Below, piece by piece: positions 15,998-24,109 of a stretch of 64,000 nucleotides of DNA. The translations under genes and the position numbers were made by a program. The stretch spans positions 1 to 64,000 of the forward strand of contig NZ_BCQS01000041.1 in the NCBI RefSeq assembly GCF_001552195.1, in the 5' to 3' direction. The number at the start of each line of letters is the position of its first letter. The stretch's first letter is position 1. Source of the DNA: Actinomadura latina NBRC 106108 (GTDB lineage: Bacteria > Actinomycetota > Actinomycetes > Streptosporangiales > Streptosporangiaceae). Under the pieces are notes generated by a model. It was not told the origin of the DNA and did no database searches. It worked only from the letters and a program-made list of their open reading frames with translations.

Positions 15998-17364
15998 ACA
16001 CCCCTGGGGAACCGAAGGGGGCCGCGACGCGCGGCCTCCGCCCCAAGGCTCCGCCCGCAGAAGACCTCCCCCGACGAGACGGACCCGTGTCGGGCGGCGT
16101 GGGCGCGCGGGCCGGGATGTTCCGGTCGCTGCGGAACCGGAACTACCGGCTTTACGCGGCGGGCCAGGTCGTCTCCAACACCGGCACCTGGATGCAGCGG
16201 GTCGCGCAGGACTGGCTTGTGCTCGAACTTGCGCACGGGAGCGGTACCGCGCTCGGTATCACCACCGGTCTGCAGTTCCTGCCGATGCTGCTGTTCGGTT
16301 TGTGGGGCGGGGTCATCGCCGACCGCTATCCCAAGCGGCGCATCCTGATGCTCACGCAGATTTCCATGGGTGTGCTGGCTCTGATTCTCGGGCTGCTCAC
16401 GGTGAGCGGGAACGCGCAGGTCTGGCATGTGTACCTGCTGGCCTTCGGGCTCGGGGTCGCCACCGTCGTGGACAACCCCACGCGCCAGGCGTTCGTGGTG
16501 GAGATGGTCGGCAAGCGGGACCTGCCGAACGCGATCGCGCTGAACAGCGCCACGTTCAACGGGGCCCGGCTGCTCGGGCCGGCGGTCGCCGGGGTGCTCA
16601 TCGCGTTGATCGGGACCGGGCCGGTGTTCCTGGTGAACGCCGCCTCGTTCGGCGCCGTCCTGTTCGGGCTTTACGCGATGCGGGCCGATGAGCTGCAGGA
16701 CGCCCCGGCGGTCAAGCGCGCCAAGGGGCAGCTGCGCGAAGGGCTCCGCTATGTGCGCGGGCGACGGGATCTCATGCTCGTGCTGGTCCTCGTCGGGTTC
16801 CTCGCGACGTTCGGGATGAACTTCACCACGACGGTCGCGCTGGTCGCCAAGGAGGTCTTCCACACCGACGCGTCGGCGTTCGGGCTCGCGTCCAGCATGC
16901 TGGCGCTCGGGGCGCTCAGCGGCGCGCTGCTGGCGGCCAGGAGAGTGGCCAGGCCGCGGCTGCGGCTGCTCGTGGCGATGGGCCTGGTCTTCGGGACGCT
17001 GGAGGTCGTCACCGGCCTGATGCCGACGTACTGGCTGTTCCTGGCGCTGCTCGTCCCGACCGGCATCGCGATGATGACGATCACGACGGCGGCCAACGCG
17101 ACCATGCAGCTCGGTGTGTCCCCGGAGATGCGGGGACGCGTCATGGCCCTCTACATGCTCGTCTTCCTCGGCACCAACCCGGTCGGGGCGCCCGCGATCG
17201 GCTGGCTGGCGGAGCACTTCGGGGCGCGGATGAGTCTCGTCCTCGGCGGGCTGGTGTCCGTCCTCGCGGCGCTCGCCGTCGGAGCGGTGGCGGCACGGGG
17301 CGAGGGACGGGCCGCGTTGCGGCGGCTGCGTCCCGGGCTGAGGACGGCGGGCCGATCCGCGTGA
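15982..17364 (+). CDS. MFS transporter (EntS-like)
   Basis: This 460-aa transporter has about 12 membrane segments. The sequence FRSLRNRNYRLYAAGQVVSNTGTW at its first helix and GVIADRYPKRRILMLTQ in loop 2-3 are typical of the MFS_3/EntS-like exporters found in actinomycetes. The first 45 residues are Pro/Gly-rich and cytoplasmic. The start is tentative because no ribosome site is visible and the transcript may be leaderless. A later Met (FRSLRN region, about 16120) is possible. Its place downstream of a MarR gene argues for export of a toxic compound. Confidence 0.88.
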   Translation: MTSANDTPGEPKGAATRGLRPKAPPAEDLPRRDGPVSGGVGARAGMFRSLRNRNYRLYAAGQVVSNTGTWMQRVAQDWLVLELAHGSGTALGITTGLQFLPMLLFGLWGGVIADRYPKRRILMLTQISMGVLALILGLLTVSGNAQVWHVYLLAFGLGVATVVDNPTRQAFVVEMVGKRDLPNAIALNSATFNGARLLGPAVAGVLIALIGTGPVFLVNAASFGAVLFGLYAMRADELQDAPAVKRAKGQLREGLRYVRGRRDLMLVLVLVGFLATFGMNFTTTVALVAKEVFHTDASAFGLASSMLALGALSGALLAARRVARPRLRLLVAMGLVFGTLEVVTGLMPTYWLFLALLVPTGIAMMTITTAANATMQLGVSPEMRGRVMALYMLVFLGTNPVGAPAIGWLAEHFGARMSLVLGGLVSVLAALAVGAVAARGEGRAALRRLRPGLRTAGRSA

Positions 17365-17415
17365 CAACGGTGCCGTCTGCTGAAAAGCTGGCCGGGTGGC
17401 CCTCCGGACGCTCCC

Positions 17416-18099
17416 ATGAGGCTTTTCGTGGCGCTCGTACCACCACCGGACATTCTGGACGAGCTTGAGGAGGCCGTCCGCCCGCACCGGGACGCGGTGC
17501 CGGAGCTGCGCTGGGTGCGGCGCGACCTGCTGCACGTCACGCTGACGTTCCTCGGCGACGTCGACGACCGCACCCTCGACCGGCTGCTGCCCCGGCTGGA
17601 GCGCGCCGTCGGGCGGCACGAGCGGATGAGGCTGTCGCTGGCGGGCGCGGGCGCGTTCCCCGGCAGCGGCGCGCACGCCCGCGTCCTGTGGACGGGCCTG
17701 TACGGCGACCGCCGCGGGCTGGCGCGGCTCGCCGCGTCCACCACCGCCGCCGGACGCCGCGTCGGGACCCTGCCGGACAAGCACCGCGGCTTCCGCCCCC
17801 ACCTGACGCTGGCGCGCTCCCGGCGGCCGGTGGACGTGCGGACACTGATCGACCCGCTGTCGGCGTTCGCGGGCCTCCCCTGGACGGCCCATTCCGTCCA
17901 GCTGATGCGCAGCCACCTGCCCGGCAAGGACTACAGCCAGGTGACGTACGAGTCGCTGAAGACCTGGTCGCTGCGCCAGAGCCCCGGTGGTGAAAGCTCC
18001 GGTGGTGAAAGCTCCGGCGGTGAGGGCTCCGGAGGTCAGAGCTCCGGCGGGGGCGGCGCGGGACGGTCGGCGTCCGGCGGCCCCCACGGGACGCCGTAG
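17416..18099 (+). CDS. thpR: RNA 2',3'-cyclic phosphodiesterase ThpR
   Basis: This is a 2H-phosphoesterase-family enzyme that opens cyclic 2',3'-phosphates on RNA. Both HxTx catalytic motifs are present: HVTL near residue 40 and HLTL near residue 130. The core starts with MRLFVALVPP and ends near residue 185, the usual family length. An extra C-terminal tail of about 40 residues is a Ser-Gly-Gly-Glu repeat encoded by the 15-bp tandem repeat at 17980-18054. The last 64 bp overlap the convergent gene. Confidence 0.92.
   Translation: MRLFVALVPPPDILDELEEAVRPHRDAVPELRWVRRDLLHVTLTFLGDVDDRTLDRLLPRLERAVGRHERMRLSLAGAGAFPGSGAHARVLWTGLYGDRRGLARLAASTTAAGRRVGTLPDKHRGFRPHLTLARSRRPVDVRTLIDPLSAFAGLPWTAHSVQLMRSHLPGKDYSQVTYESLKTWSLRQSPGGESSGGESSGGEGSGGQSSGGGGAGRSASGGPHGTP
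17980..18054. repeat. 15-bp minisatellite shared by two convergent genes
   Basis: Five tandem 15-bp units (consensus AGCTCCGGTGGTGAA) start at 17980, 17995, 18010, 18025 and 18040. On the plus strand they encode SGGE-type repeats at the end of ThpR. On the minus strand, unit 4 differs (GGTCAG) and thereby creates the TGA stop of the convergent gene at 18036-18038. Confidence 0.88.
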
Positions 18100-20186
18100 C
18101 GCTCGCAGGCGCGGCGCAGCTCGTCCAGGTCGGGCGGGAACGTGATCTGCCGCAGCACCCGCCCGGACGGGGCCCACACCACGAGGCGCGGCATCCGCTC
18201 CGCCGACTCGTCGATGCCGACGCCGCCGACGCGGTCGCGGGCCAGGTCCCATTCGACCTTGCCGCGCCGGGTGACGACCGCGAGCCCGGCGGACGACACG
18301 CGCAGCTGCGACCGGTTCCGGTCGTACAGCCAGTAGCCGAAGAGGCCGATCGCCAGCCCGGCGGGCACCGACCAGCTCGCCGTGGCGTTGAAACCGCCCA
18401 GGTCGGGGCCGAGCCAGACCGCGCCCAGCAGCGCCACCGCCTCGCACAGCAGCACGCTCATCCCGTACGTCCCCATGCGGGAGCGGCGGGTCGCGTCCAG
18501 GAGCGCGCCCGGGGCCGTGGCGGGGCTGGGCGGCGCGGAGACGGGGAACGCGACGTCGGCCGGCCGGGGCGCCGGGACGCCGCCCGCCGCGTCCGGGCCG
18601 CCGCCCTCCGGCGCCCCGGGCTGCGCGGGCAGCGCGGCCGCGGCCCGTTCGGGTTCGGGCGCCGCGAGCGTGGACACGGCGGAATGGAACGCGGCGCTCA
18701 TGTACGCGTCGTACTCGGCGTCGTTGACGGGCAGGCCCGCGCGGCGCGCCGAGTCGCGCAGGTCGGTGCGGGAGATCCGCAGCGCCGATAGCGGCGCGGC
18801 GAAGAACTCGTCGCCGTCGGAGTCGTACAGCCGGACCCACGCGTGCCCGCCGATGGTGAGCAGTTCGATGCCGCCGATGCGGTCCTCGGGCATCTTCAGC
18901 ACGACGTCGCCGGCGGCGTCCGCCCAGCCGAGCCCGCCGTCGGTGACGACGAGCCGCCCGCCGGGCACCTGCGCGAAGATCTCCGGCAGCCCTTCGAGGC
19001 CGTAGTCGGGGCGGCGCGGCGCCCGCGCCCCCGGAGTGATCACGCGGTAGCCGTGGTCGTCGAGGGCGTGCGCGAGCTGGAAGCCGTCCAGGCCGTGCGC
19101 GGGCAGCCGGGCGACGAGCTCCAGCCGGTGCCCGAACGCCAGCGCGGCGAGGTCGGCGCGGCGCGGCTCGCCGCTGACCGGGTCGAGGCGCAGGCCGGGC
19201 CCGACGACGACGGCCGCGACGTCGCCGGCGCGCAGGTCCTGCACCTCGCGGCGGCGGCCGGGACGGGCCCGCACCCGCAGCCGCTCGGCGGTGATCGTCC
19301 AGCGGATCTGGGCGGCGCGCAGCAGCCGGCGGCGCGCCGCGAGGACGCCCGCGATCGCGGCGAGCACCCAGCAGCCGGCGGCGAGCCGGGCGCCGAACTG
19401 GCTCGTCCCGTCCAGCGCGATCCGGACGATCATCACGGCGCCGAGCAGCGCGGTCAGCGCGCCGAGCAGCATGATCCGGCGGCGGCTCGGCAGCGGCTCC
19501 GGCGTGTCCAGCCGCTGCTCGCCGACCCGGCCGGCCCTGCCGCGGACGGGCCGGTCGCCCGTGGACGGCTCGGCGGGCGGCTCGTACGCCGCCGCCAGCA
19601 GCGCGGCCTCCTGGTCCAGGAGGCGCTTCTCGGCGGCGTGGTCGCGCGGCAGCGGGCCGCCGCCCGGGATGTCGTCCTCCAGCCCGGAGGCGCGCAGCGC
19701 CTCGTCGAGCGCCGGGTCGAGCAGGTCGGTCGCCTCGCCGTCCAGGACGTGCATGGGGATGCCGAGCCGCCGCGCCGTCACGAACACGGCGAGGGGCTCC
19801 AGGCCCATCGCGGTCATGCCGCCGACCGCCGTCCGCCCGAAGCGGTGGAAGACGGTCAGGACGCCGTCGCCCGTGGTGATGGCCAGGCCGTCGAGGCGGG
19901 ACCGCTCGTAGGACACCATGACGAGGCCGCCGCGGCCGATCTGCTCCAGGCCCGCCGCCGACAGCCGCCAGTACGGGCGGGGACGGCGGCGGCGCGCGTC
20001 CGGGATCGCGCCGAGCAGCCACGGGATCGAGGCGACGGCGCCGATCAGCGCGGCCCACAGCCACACCGGGCGGATCGGCAGCAGCGCCAGCGCCACCGCG
20101 AGGACGGTGAACGGGCCGGCGGCGACCGGACGCCACCGGCCGCCGGAACCCGCGAGGCCCACCAGCTCATGCTCCACAGTCCGCAT
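18036..20186 (-). CDS. Large membrane protein with repeated TM-pair/PH-like units
   Basis: This is a protein of about 716 aa with three pairs of membrane helices: about residues 24-60, 240-285 and 580-620. After each pair comes a beta-rich stretch with a recurring pattern, for example LSAAGLEQIGRGG, ITAERLRVRARPG and VSSAGLAVVTRRG, followed by W/L..D.I/V.G.. strands. This is reminiscent of bacterial PH-like domains. A Pro/Ala-rich linker (about 525-575) separates the last unit. I do not recognise the family. The start is uncertain: ATG 20186 is used, and GTG 20225 is possible. The 3' end overlaps thpR. Confidence 0.7.
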   Translation of the reverse strand: MRTVEHELVGLAGSGGRWRPVAAGPFTVLAVALALLPIRPVWLWAALIGAVASIPWLLGAIPDARRRRPRPYWRLSAAGLEQIGRGGLVMVSYERSRLDGLAITTGDGVLTVFHRFGRTAVGGMTAMGLEPLAVFVTARRLGIPMHVLDGEATDLLDPALDEALRASGLEDDIPGGGPLPRDHAAEKRLLDQEAALLAAAYEPPAEPSTGDRPVRGRAGRVGEQRLDTPEPLPSRRRIMLLGALTALLGAVMIVRIALDGTSQFGARLAAGCWVLAAIAGVLAARRRLLRAAQIRWTITAERLRVRARPGRRREVQDLRAGDVAAVVVGPGLRLDPVSGEPRRADLAALAFGHRLELVARLPAHGLDGFQLAHALDDHGYRVITPGARAPRRPDYGLEGLPEIFAQVPGGRLVVTDGGLGWADAAGDVVLKMPEDRIGGIELLTIGGHAWVRLYDSDGDEFFAAPLSALRISRTDLRDSARRAGLPVNDAEYDAYMSAAFHSAVSTLAAPEPERAAAALPAQPGAPEGGGPDAAGGVPAPRPADVAFPVSAPPSPATAPGALLDATRRSRMGTYGMSVLLCEAVALLGAVWLGPDLGGFNATASWSVPAGLAIGLFGYWLYDRNRSQLRVSSAGLAVVTRRGKVEWDLARDRVGGVGIDESAERMPRLVVWAPSGRVLRQITFPPDLDELRRACERYGVPWGPPDADRPAPPPPEL

Positions 20187-20305
20187 CCTCACACGGGTCC
20201 CCGCGGGACCGTCGCCTCCTTCCACGATCCGGTCGTCCTCCGAAAGCCTTTTCCATCGTGCCGGTCAGGTTGTACGGGCGACTCCCGCCACCCGGTTCCC
20301 GCGCG

Positions 20306-21313
20306 TCACCGCCGTCTCCTCAGCAGGCCGTAGCCGACCGCGCCCGCGATGCCCAGCGCGAGGAACAGCCCGGCCCGGGTGCTGGAGGCGTCCCGGTGGC
20401 CCTCGACGGTCTTGCCCGCCGTCTCCGCGTTCGTCGGCGAGGGCGCCGGCGACGGCCGCGCCTCCTCCGGCAGCGGCACCTGGTAGACGGGCTGGCTCTT
20501 GCCCTCCGACCCCACCAGCAGCGACCTGCCGTCCGCCGTGTAGGTGAGCGACTCGCCCTGCGCCTGCACGGGCAGGTCGATCGACTTCAGCGACTTGCCC
20601 GGCCTGCCGTCCGGCTGGACCGAGTAGAGCCGGGCGCCGAAGTACGTGCGGATCACGCAGGTGCGGCCGTCGGGGGAGAACGCGCCGTCGGTCGCGATGG
20701 CGGGCGCGTCGCCGACCTTGCGCATGACGTTGAACCCGCTCGTCCGCAGCTTCGCGGGCGCCTCGTAGATCTTGCCGCCGAACAGCTTGCTCGCGATGTA
20801 GAGCCGGTTGGTCCTCGGGTTGATCATGAGCGTCTCGGCGTTGCGCGGCCCGTCGGCGTACTTGATCCTGAACGCGGTCGCGCGCAGCGTCCGGCTCCGC
20901 AGCTGCGCCGGCTCCGGGATCCGGTACACCGTCACGTACGGCCAGGCGCCGCCCAGGTTGTCGCCGATGTCGGCCACGAAGATCGCCGGGCGGCCGCGGT
21001 CGTCGCGGCCGAGCGCGATGGCCTCCCAGTCGCGGGCGCCGGCGCCGCCGACCGTCAGCACGGCGCGCACCCGCCCGTCCGGGCCGAGCGCGTAGATCTT
21101 CGGGACGCCGCCGGAGTCGTTGTGCGTGTAGACGACGCCCGGATGCCGCGCGCTCGCCGCGAGCCCGCTGGACTCGGTGATCCGCGGGTCGCTGATCGTG
21201 AACGCCACCCGGTCGCCGTTGCGCGCGGACGCGGCGGGGGCGAAGACCGCGACGGACGCGCCGGTGAGAGCGAGGGCGGCGGCTGCGCGAGCGACGATGC
21301 GGCTTGCTGACAT
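20306..21313 (-). CDS. Secreted beta-propeller-like protein with C-terminal anchor
   Basis: This 335-aa protein has an N-terminal signal peptide (ALALTGASVAVFAPAASA, cut near residue 32). A beta-propeller-like body follows, with repeated strand words such as VVYTHNDSGGVPKIYAL, PAIFVADIGDN, RLYIASK and GRSLLVGSE. After a Pro/Thr linker comes one membrane helix and RRRR, so it is probably tethered to the outer face of the membrane. The HNDSGG and DIGDN words resemble those of secreted propeller-type lipoproteins and esterase-like proteins. ATG 21313 follows GGGGA. The function is unknown. Confidence 0.75.
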   Translation of the reverse strand: MSASRIVARAAAALALTGASVAVFAPAASARNGDRVAFTISDPRITESSGLAASARHPGVVYTHNDSGGVPKIYALGPDGRVRAVLTVGGAGARDWEAIALGRDDRGRPAIFVADIGDNLGGAWPYVTVYRIPEPAQLRSRTLRATAFRIKYADGPRNAETLMINPRTNRLYIASKLFGGKIYEAPAKLRTSGFNVMRKVGDAPAIATDGAFSPDGRTCVIRTYFGARLYSVQPDGRPGKSLKSIDLPVQAQGESLTYTADGRSLLVGSEGKSQPVYQVPLPEEARPSPAPSPTNAETAGKTVEGHRDASSTRAGLFLALGIAGAVGYGLLRRRR

Positions 21314-21363
21314 GGCCTGATCATCCCCGTTCCGCGCCCCGCCGATCATATGGCCCGCACCGG

Positions 21364-21447
21364 TCAGCTCAGCAGCGCACCGACGACCACGGCGAGCACG
21401 AGCGCGGTCAGCACGGTGGGAAGCAGCCATCGGGGCGCGCGGTTCAC
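21364..21447 (-). CDS. Putative 27-aa single-helix membrane peptide
   Basis: From GTG 21447 the frame encodes a basic head (NRAPRW) and one hydrophobic helix ending ALLS. Codon third positions are GC-rich. No clear ribosome site is visible. Similar one-helix peptides are common in actinomycetes but are rarely annotated. It lies between the propeller gene and the glutamine amidotransferase gene. Confidence 0.4.
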   Translation of the reverse strand: MNRAPRWLLPTVLTALVLAVVVGALLS

Positions 21448-21513
21448 GGGTCGAGCTTATTCGGCCGCATGCACGACTCGAACCGTCCGCCCATGATCTG
21501 CATCTCATCTGAC

Positions 21514-22395
21514 ATGTGCGGATTGTTCGGGTTGGTACGTTCGCCGTTCGCCGCCGACCCCGGGCGGGCGTCGGACGTGTTCGTCACGCTGGGCATGCTC
21601 GCCGAGGAGCGCGGCACGGACTCGGCGGGCCTCGCGCTCCTCGGCGCGTGGCCCGGCCTAGGCGCGTGGCCGGGCCTCGGCGGCCCCCAGGGCGGCTGCC
21701 GGGTGGTCAAGGGGCGCGGCCGCTTCGGGGAGGTCTGGCGCCCGGCGTACGTGCCCGAGCTGGACCGCTCGCCCGTCGCGCTCGGCCACACCCGCTGGGC
21801 CACGCAGGGGACGCCGCTGGATCCGCGCAACGCCAGCCCGATGGCCGTCCAGGACGTCGTCGCCACGCACAACGGGGACATCGACGCCGCCGGCCTGCGG
21901 GCCCGCTTCGCGCTGCCCCCCGCGTCCGGCACGACCGACAGCGAGTCGATCTTCCAGCTGCTCGCCGGCTGCCGGGTGCCGTCCGACGTGACCGCCGTCC
22001 TCGAAGCCGTGGTCGGACGGGTCGCGCTCGCCTGGGTGCACCGCGACCGGCCGACCGAGGTGCACCTGGCCAGGGGCGCCCTCAGCCCGCTGACCGTCGC
22101 CGTGGACACCGACCAGAACATCTACTGGGCGTCCAACCCGCGCTGGTTCCGGGACGCCGAGCGCCACACGAGCGTCGAGTTCGCCGGCGTCGTCATGCTC
22201 CGCGAGGGCACCTACGTGAAGATCGGCATGGAACGCCGCCCGGGACGCCGCGACATGCCGGAGATCCTGACGACCGCGAAGTTCGTGCCCACGGCCCGCG
22301 ACACCGACCTGGACCCGCGCGTCTGGACGGGCTTCACCCGCGCCGACCAGGAACGCGACCGCGCCGGCCTCCTCCACCACGCCGGCCGGTGCTGA
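21514..22395 (+). CDS. Class II glutamine amidotransferase domain protein
   Basis: This 293-aa Ntn-type amidotransferase domain has Cys2 directly after the start Met (MCGLFGLV), the nucleophile once Met is removed. GHTRWATQG (about residue 88), HNGDID (about 122) and TDSESIF (about 142) are the glutamine-binding motifs of GlmS/PurF-type glutaminase domains. No synthase domain follows, so it is an orphan glutaminase or has a separate partner. A short in-frame duplication (GAWPGL twice, about residues 46-57) is visible in the DNA at 21640-21680. The start is fixed by the catalytic Cys. Confidence 0.88.
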   Translation: MCGLFGLVRSPFAADPGRASDVFVTLGMLAEERGTDSAGLALLGAWPGLGAWPGLGGPQGGCRVVKGRGRFGEVWRPAYVPELDRSPVALGHTRWATQGTPLDPRNASPMAVQDVVATHNGDIDAAGLRARFALPPASGTTDSESIFQLLAGCRVPSDVTAVLEAVVGRVALAWVHRDRPTEVHLARGALSPLTVAVDTDQNIYWASNPRWFRDAERHTSVEFAGVVMLREGTYVKIGMERRPGRRDMPEILTTAKFVPTARDTDLDPRVWTGFTRADQERDRAGLLHHAGRC

Positions 22396-22400
22396 CCGGG

Positions 22401-22432
22401 CTCCCGGGGGCGCGGCGTGGCGCCCCCGGGAG
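22401..22432. terminator. Bidirectional terminator hairpin
   Basis: A perfect 13-bp stem (CTCCCGGGGGCGC, 22401-22413, with GCGCCCCCGGGAG, 22420-22432) and a 6-nt loop lie between the convergent amidotransferase and serC genes. No long T tract follows on either side. Confidence 0.7.
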
Positions 22433-22444
22433 TTCGAACGTCCC

Positions 22445-23581
22445 TCAGAGGCGCTCGACGATGTAGTCGACGCAGGCGGTCAGGGCCTCGACGTCGTCGG
22501 GGTCGATCGCCGGGAACATGCCGATGCGCAGCTGGTTGCGGCCCAGCTTGCGGTACGGCTCGGTGTCGACGATCCCGTTGGCGCGCAGCGTCTTCGCGAC
22601 GGCGGCCGCGTCCACGTCGTCGTTGAAGTCGATCGTGCCGACGACCTGGGAACGCTGCGCCGGGTCGACCACGAACGGCGTGGTGTACGAGGTCTTCTCG
22701 GCCCACGTGTAGAGCCGCCGGGACGAGTCGGCCGTGCGGGACGTCGTCCACTCCAGACCGCCCCGGCCGTTCATCCACTCGATCTGCTCGGCGAGCAGCA
22801 GCAGCGTGGCCACGGCCGGGGTGTTGTAGGTCTGGTCCTTGGCGGAGTTGTCCACGACCGTCTTCAGGTTGAAGAACTCCGGGACGTACCGGTCGGACAT
22901 GGCGATCTCGTCGATCCGCTCCAGCGCCGCTGGGGACGCGAGCGCCACCCACAGGCCGCCGTCCGCCGCGAAGCACTTCTGCGGCGCGAAGTAGTAGACG
23001 TCGGTCTCGGACACGTCCACGGGCAGGCCGCCCGCGCCCGACGTGGCGTCCACCAGGACGAGGCCCTCGCGCGCGATCGTGCCCGCCGGGCGCCTGATCG
23101 GCATCGCGACGCCGGTCGAGGTCTCGTTGTGGGTGAGCGCGTAGACGTCGACGTCCTCCTCGGCGGACGCCTCCGGGTGGGTTCCGGGCGGGCCGGTGAT
23201 GACGGTCGGGTCCCCCAGCCAGGGAGCGCTCGTGGTGACCTTGGCGAACTTGCTGGAGAACTCACCGAACGTCAGGTGCTGCGAGCGCTGCCGGACGAGC
23301 CCGAACGCGGCCGCGTCCCAGAACGCGGTGGTGCCGCCGTTGCTGAGCAGGACCTCGTAGCCCTCCGGCAGGGAGAACAGCTGGGCCAGCCCCTCCCGGA
23401 CGCGCCCGACCAGGGACTTCACCGGCTTCTGGCGGTGCGACGTCCCCATGTAGGTGGAGCCGGACTCGGCCAGGGCGGCGAGCTGCTCGGGACGGACCTT
23501 GGAGGGACCGCACCCGAAACGGCCGTCCGCGGGCTTGAGATCGGCTGGAATGTCAATGGCTGGATTAGCGCTGTCGGTCAC
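22445..23581 (-). CDS. serC: Phosphoserine aminotransferase
   Basis: This 378-aa enzyme transfers the amino group of glutamate to 3-phosphohydroxypyruvate in serine synthesis and may also serve pyridoxal phosphate synthesis. It is of the actinobacterial SerC type. The N-terminus has FGCGPSKVRPEQ, the substrate loop STYMGTSHRQKPVK is near residue 42, and the PLP lysine lies in APQKCFAADGG near residue 195. It is a cytoplasmic fold-type I aminotransferase. The start GTG 23581 is supported by a -10 box 7 nt upstream (TAGCCT), which suggests a leaderless mRNA. Confidence 0.96.
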   Translation of the reverse strand: MTDSANPAIDIPADLKPADGRFGCGPSKVRPEQLAALAESGSTYMGTSHRQKPVKSLVGRVREGLAQLFSLPEGYEVLLSNGGTTAFWDAAAFGLVRQRSQHLTFGEFSSKFAKVTTSAPWLGDPTVITGPPGTHPEASAEEDVDVYALTHNETSTGVAMPIRRPAGTIAREGLVLVDATSGAGGLPVDVSETDVYYFAPQKCFAADGGLWVALASPAALERIDEIAMSDRYVPEFFNLKTVVDNSAKDQTYNTPAVATLLLLAEQIEWMNGRGGLEWTTSRTADSSRRLYTWAEKTSYTTPFVVDPAQRSQVVGTIDFNDDVDAAAVAKTLRANGIVDTEPYRKLGRNQLRIGMFPAIDPDDVEALTACVDYIVERL

Positions 23582-23588
23582 TTGTAGA

Positions 23589-23594
23589 AGGCTA
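23589..23594 (-). promoter_or_regulatory. -10 box of leaderless serC transcript
   Basis: Read on the minus strand, TAGCCT is followed by 7 nt and then GTG 23581. No ribosome site lies between them. Confidence 0.5.
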
Positions 23595-23625
23595 TCCGAC
23601 CTGCTACGAAGATCGCGGTCCGGGT

Positions 23626-23961
23626 TCACATGCCGAGACGCCGGTGCCGCCACGCCCAGGTGAGCAGGGCCGCCAGCGCCACCGCGCAGACGGCGGCGAC
23701 GACGCCCGGCGGATAGATCCACTCGTCCCCCCTGGAGTGCGCCTCGACGGCCGTGCCGACGGAGTCGTAGACCAGGAACGCGAGGAGCAGCGCGGCGGCG
23801 ACGACGGCGATCCGCCCCGACACGGCGTTCGTACGGCGCCGCCGTACTTCGCGCTCCGCCTCGTATCGCCGCAACTCCGCGGCGGCATCGGCCTTCTCCG
23901 CCCCTGTGGCGGCCGCAGGGCCGATGTCACCGTCGAGTGGCTCGTCGGGGTCTTGGCTCAT
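23626..23961 (-). CDS. Two-helix membrane protein of unknown function
   Basis: This 111-aa protein has an acidic head (residues 1-45, MSQDPDEPLDGD then EAEREVRRRR) and two membrane helices near residues 49-66 and 86-102. Between them is an outside loop with HSRGDEWIYPPG. It ends in a short basic tail. I do not recognise a family. It lies 44 bp upstream of serC on the same strand, but serC seems to have its own promoter. It is divergent from the large sensor gene at 24110. Confidence 0.68.
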   Translation of the reverse strand: MSQDPDEPLDGDIGPAAATGAEKADAAAELRRYEAEREVRRRRTNAVSGRIAVVAAALLLAFLVYDSVGTAVEAHSRGDEWIYPPGVVAAVCAVALAALLTWAWRHRRLGM

Positions 23962-24109
23962 GCGTCCAATAATGACAAAGTGGCCAGGTTTCGCCTCCCC
24001 CGAGCCCCCGAGCGGAGAAAATCTCGGTCCATGCGACGGTCTGCGGCGTCCAAGAGCGGACGGCCGGGGGGAGCGGGCGAGAGCGACCGGGGAAGCGAGG
24101 CGTGAGCAC

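Noticed and set aside
17980..18054. CRISPR-like array in the tandem repeats at 7.7, 18.0 and 35.6 kb
   Set aside because: Units are directly abutting without spacers and there are no cas genes. They are simple tandem repeats.
15970..20136. A 1,388-codon minus-strand open frame and other very long frames opposite real genes (for example 3882-6389, 39433-42840, 49695-52700, 23927-27001, 4028-7366)
   Set aside because: At about 70% GC, stop codons are rare in the shadow frames. These frames have Arg/Pro/Ala/Gly-rich low-complexity translations, while the opposite frames carry clear domain motifs.
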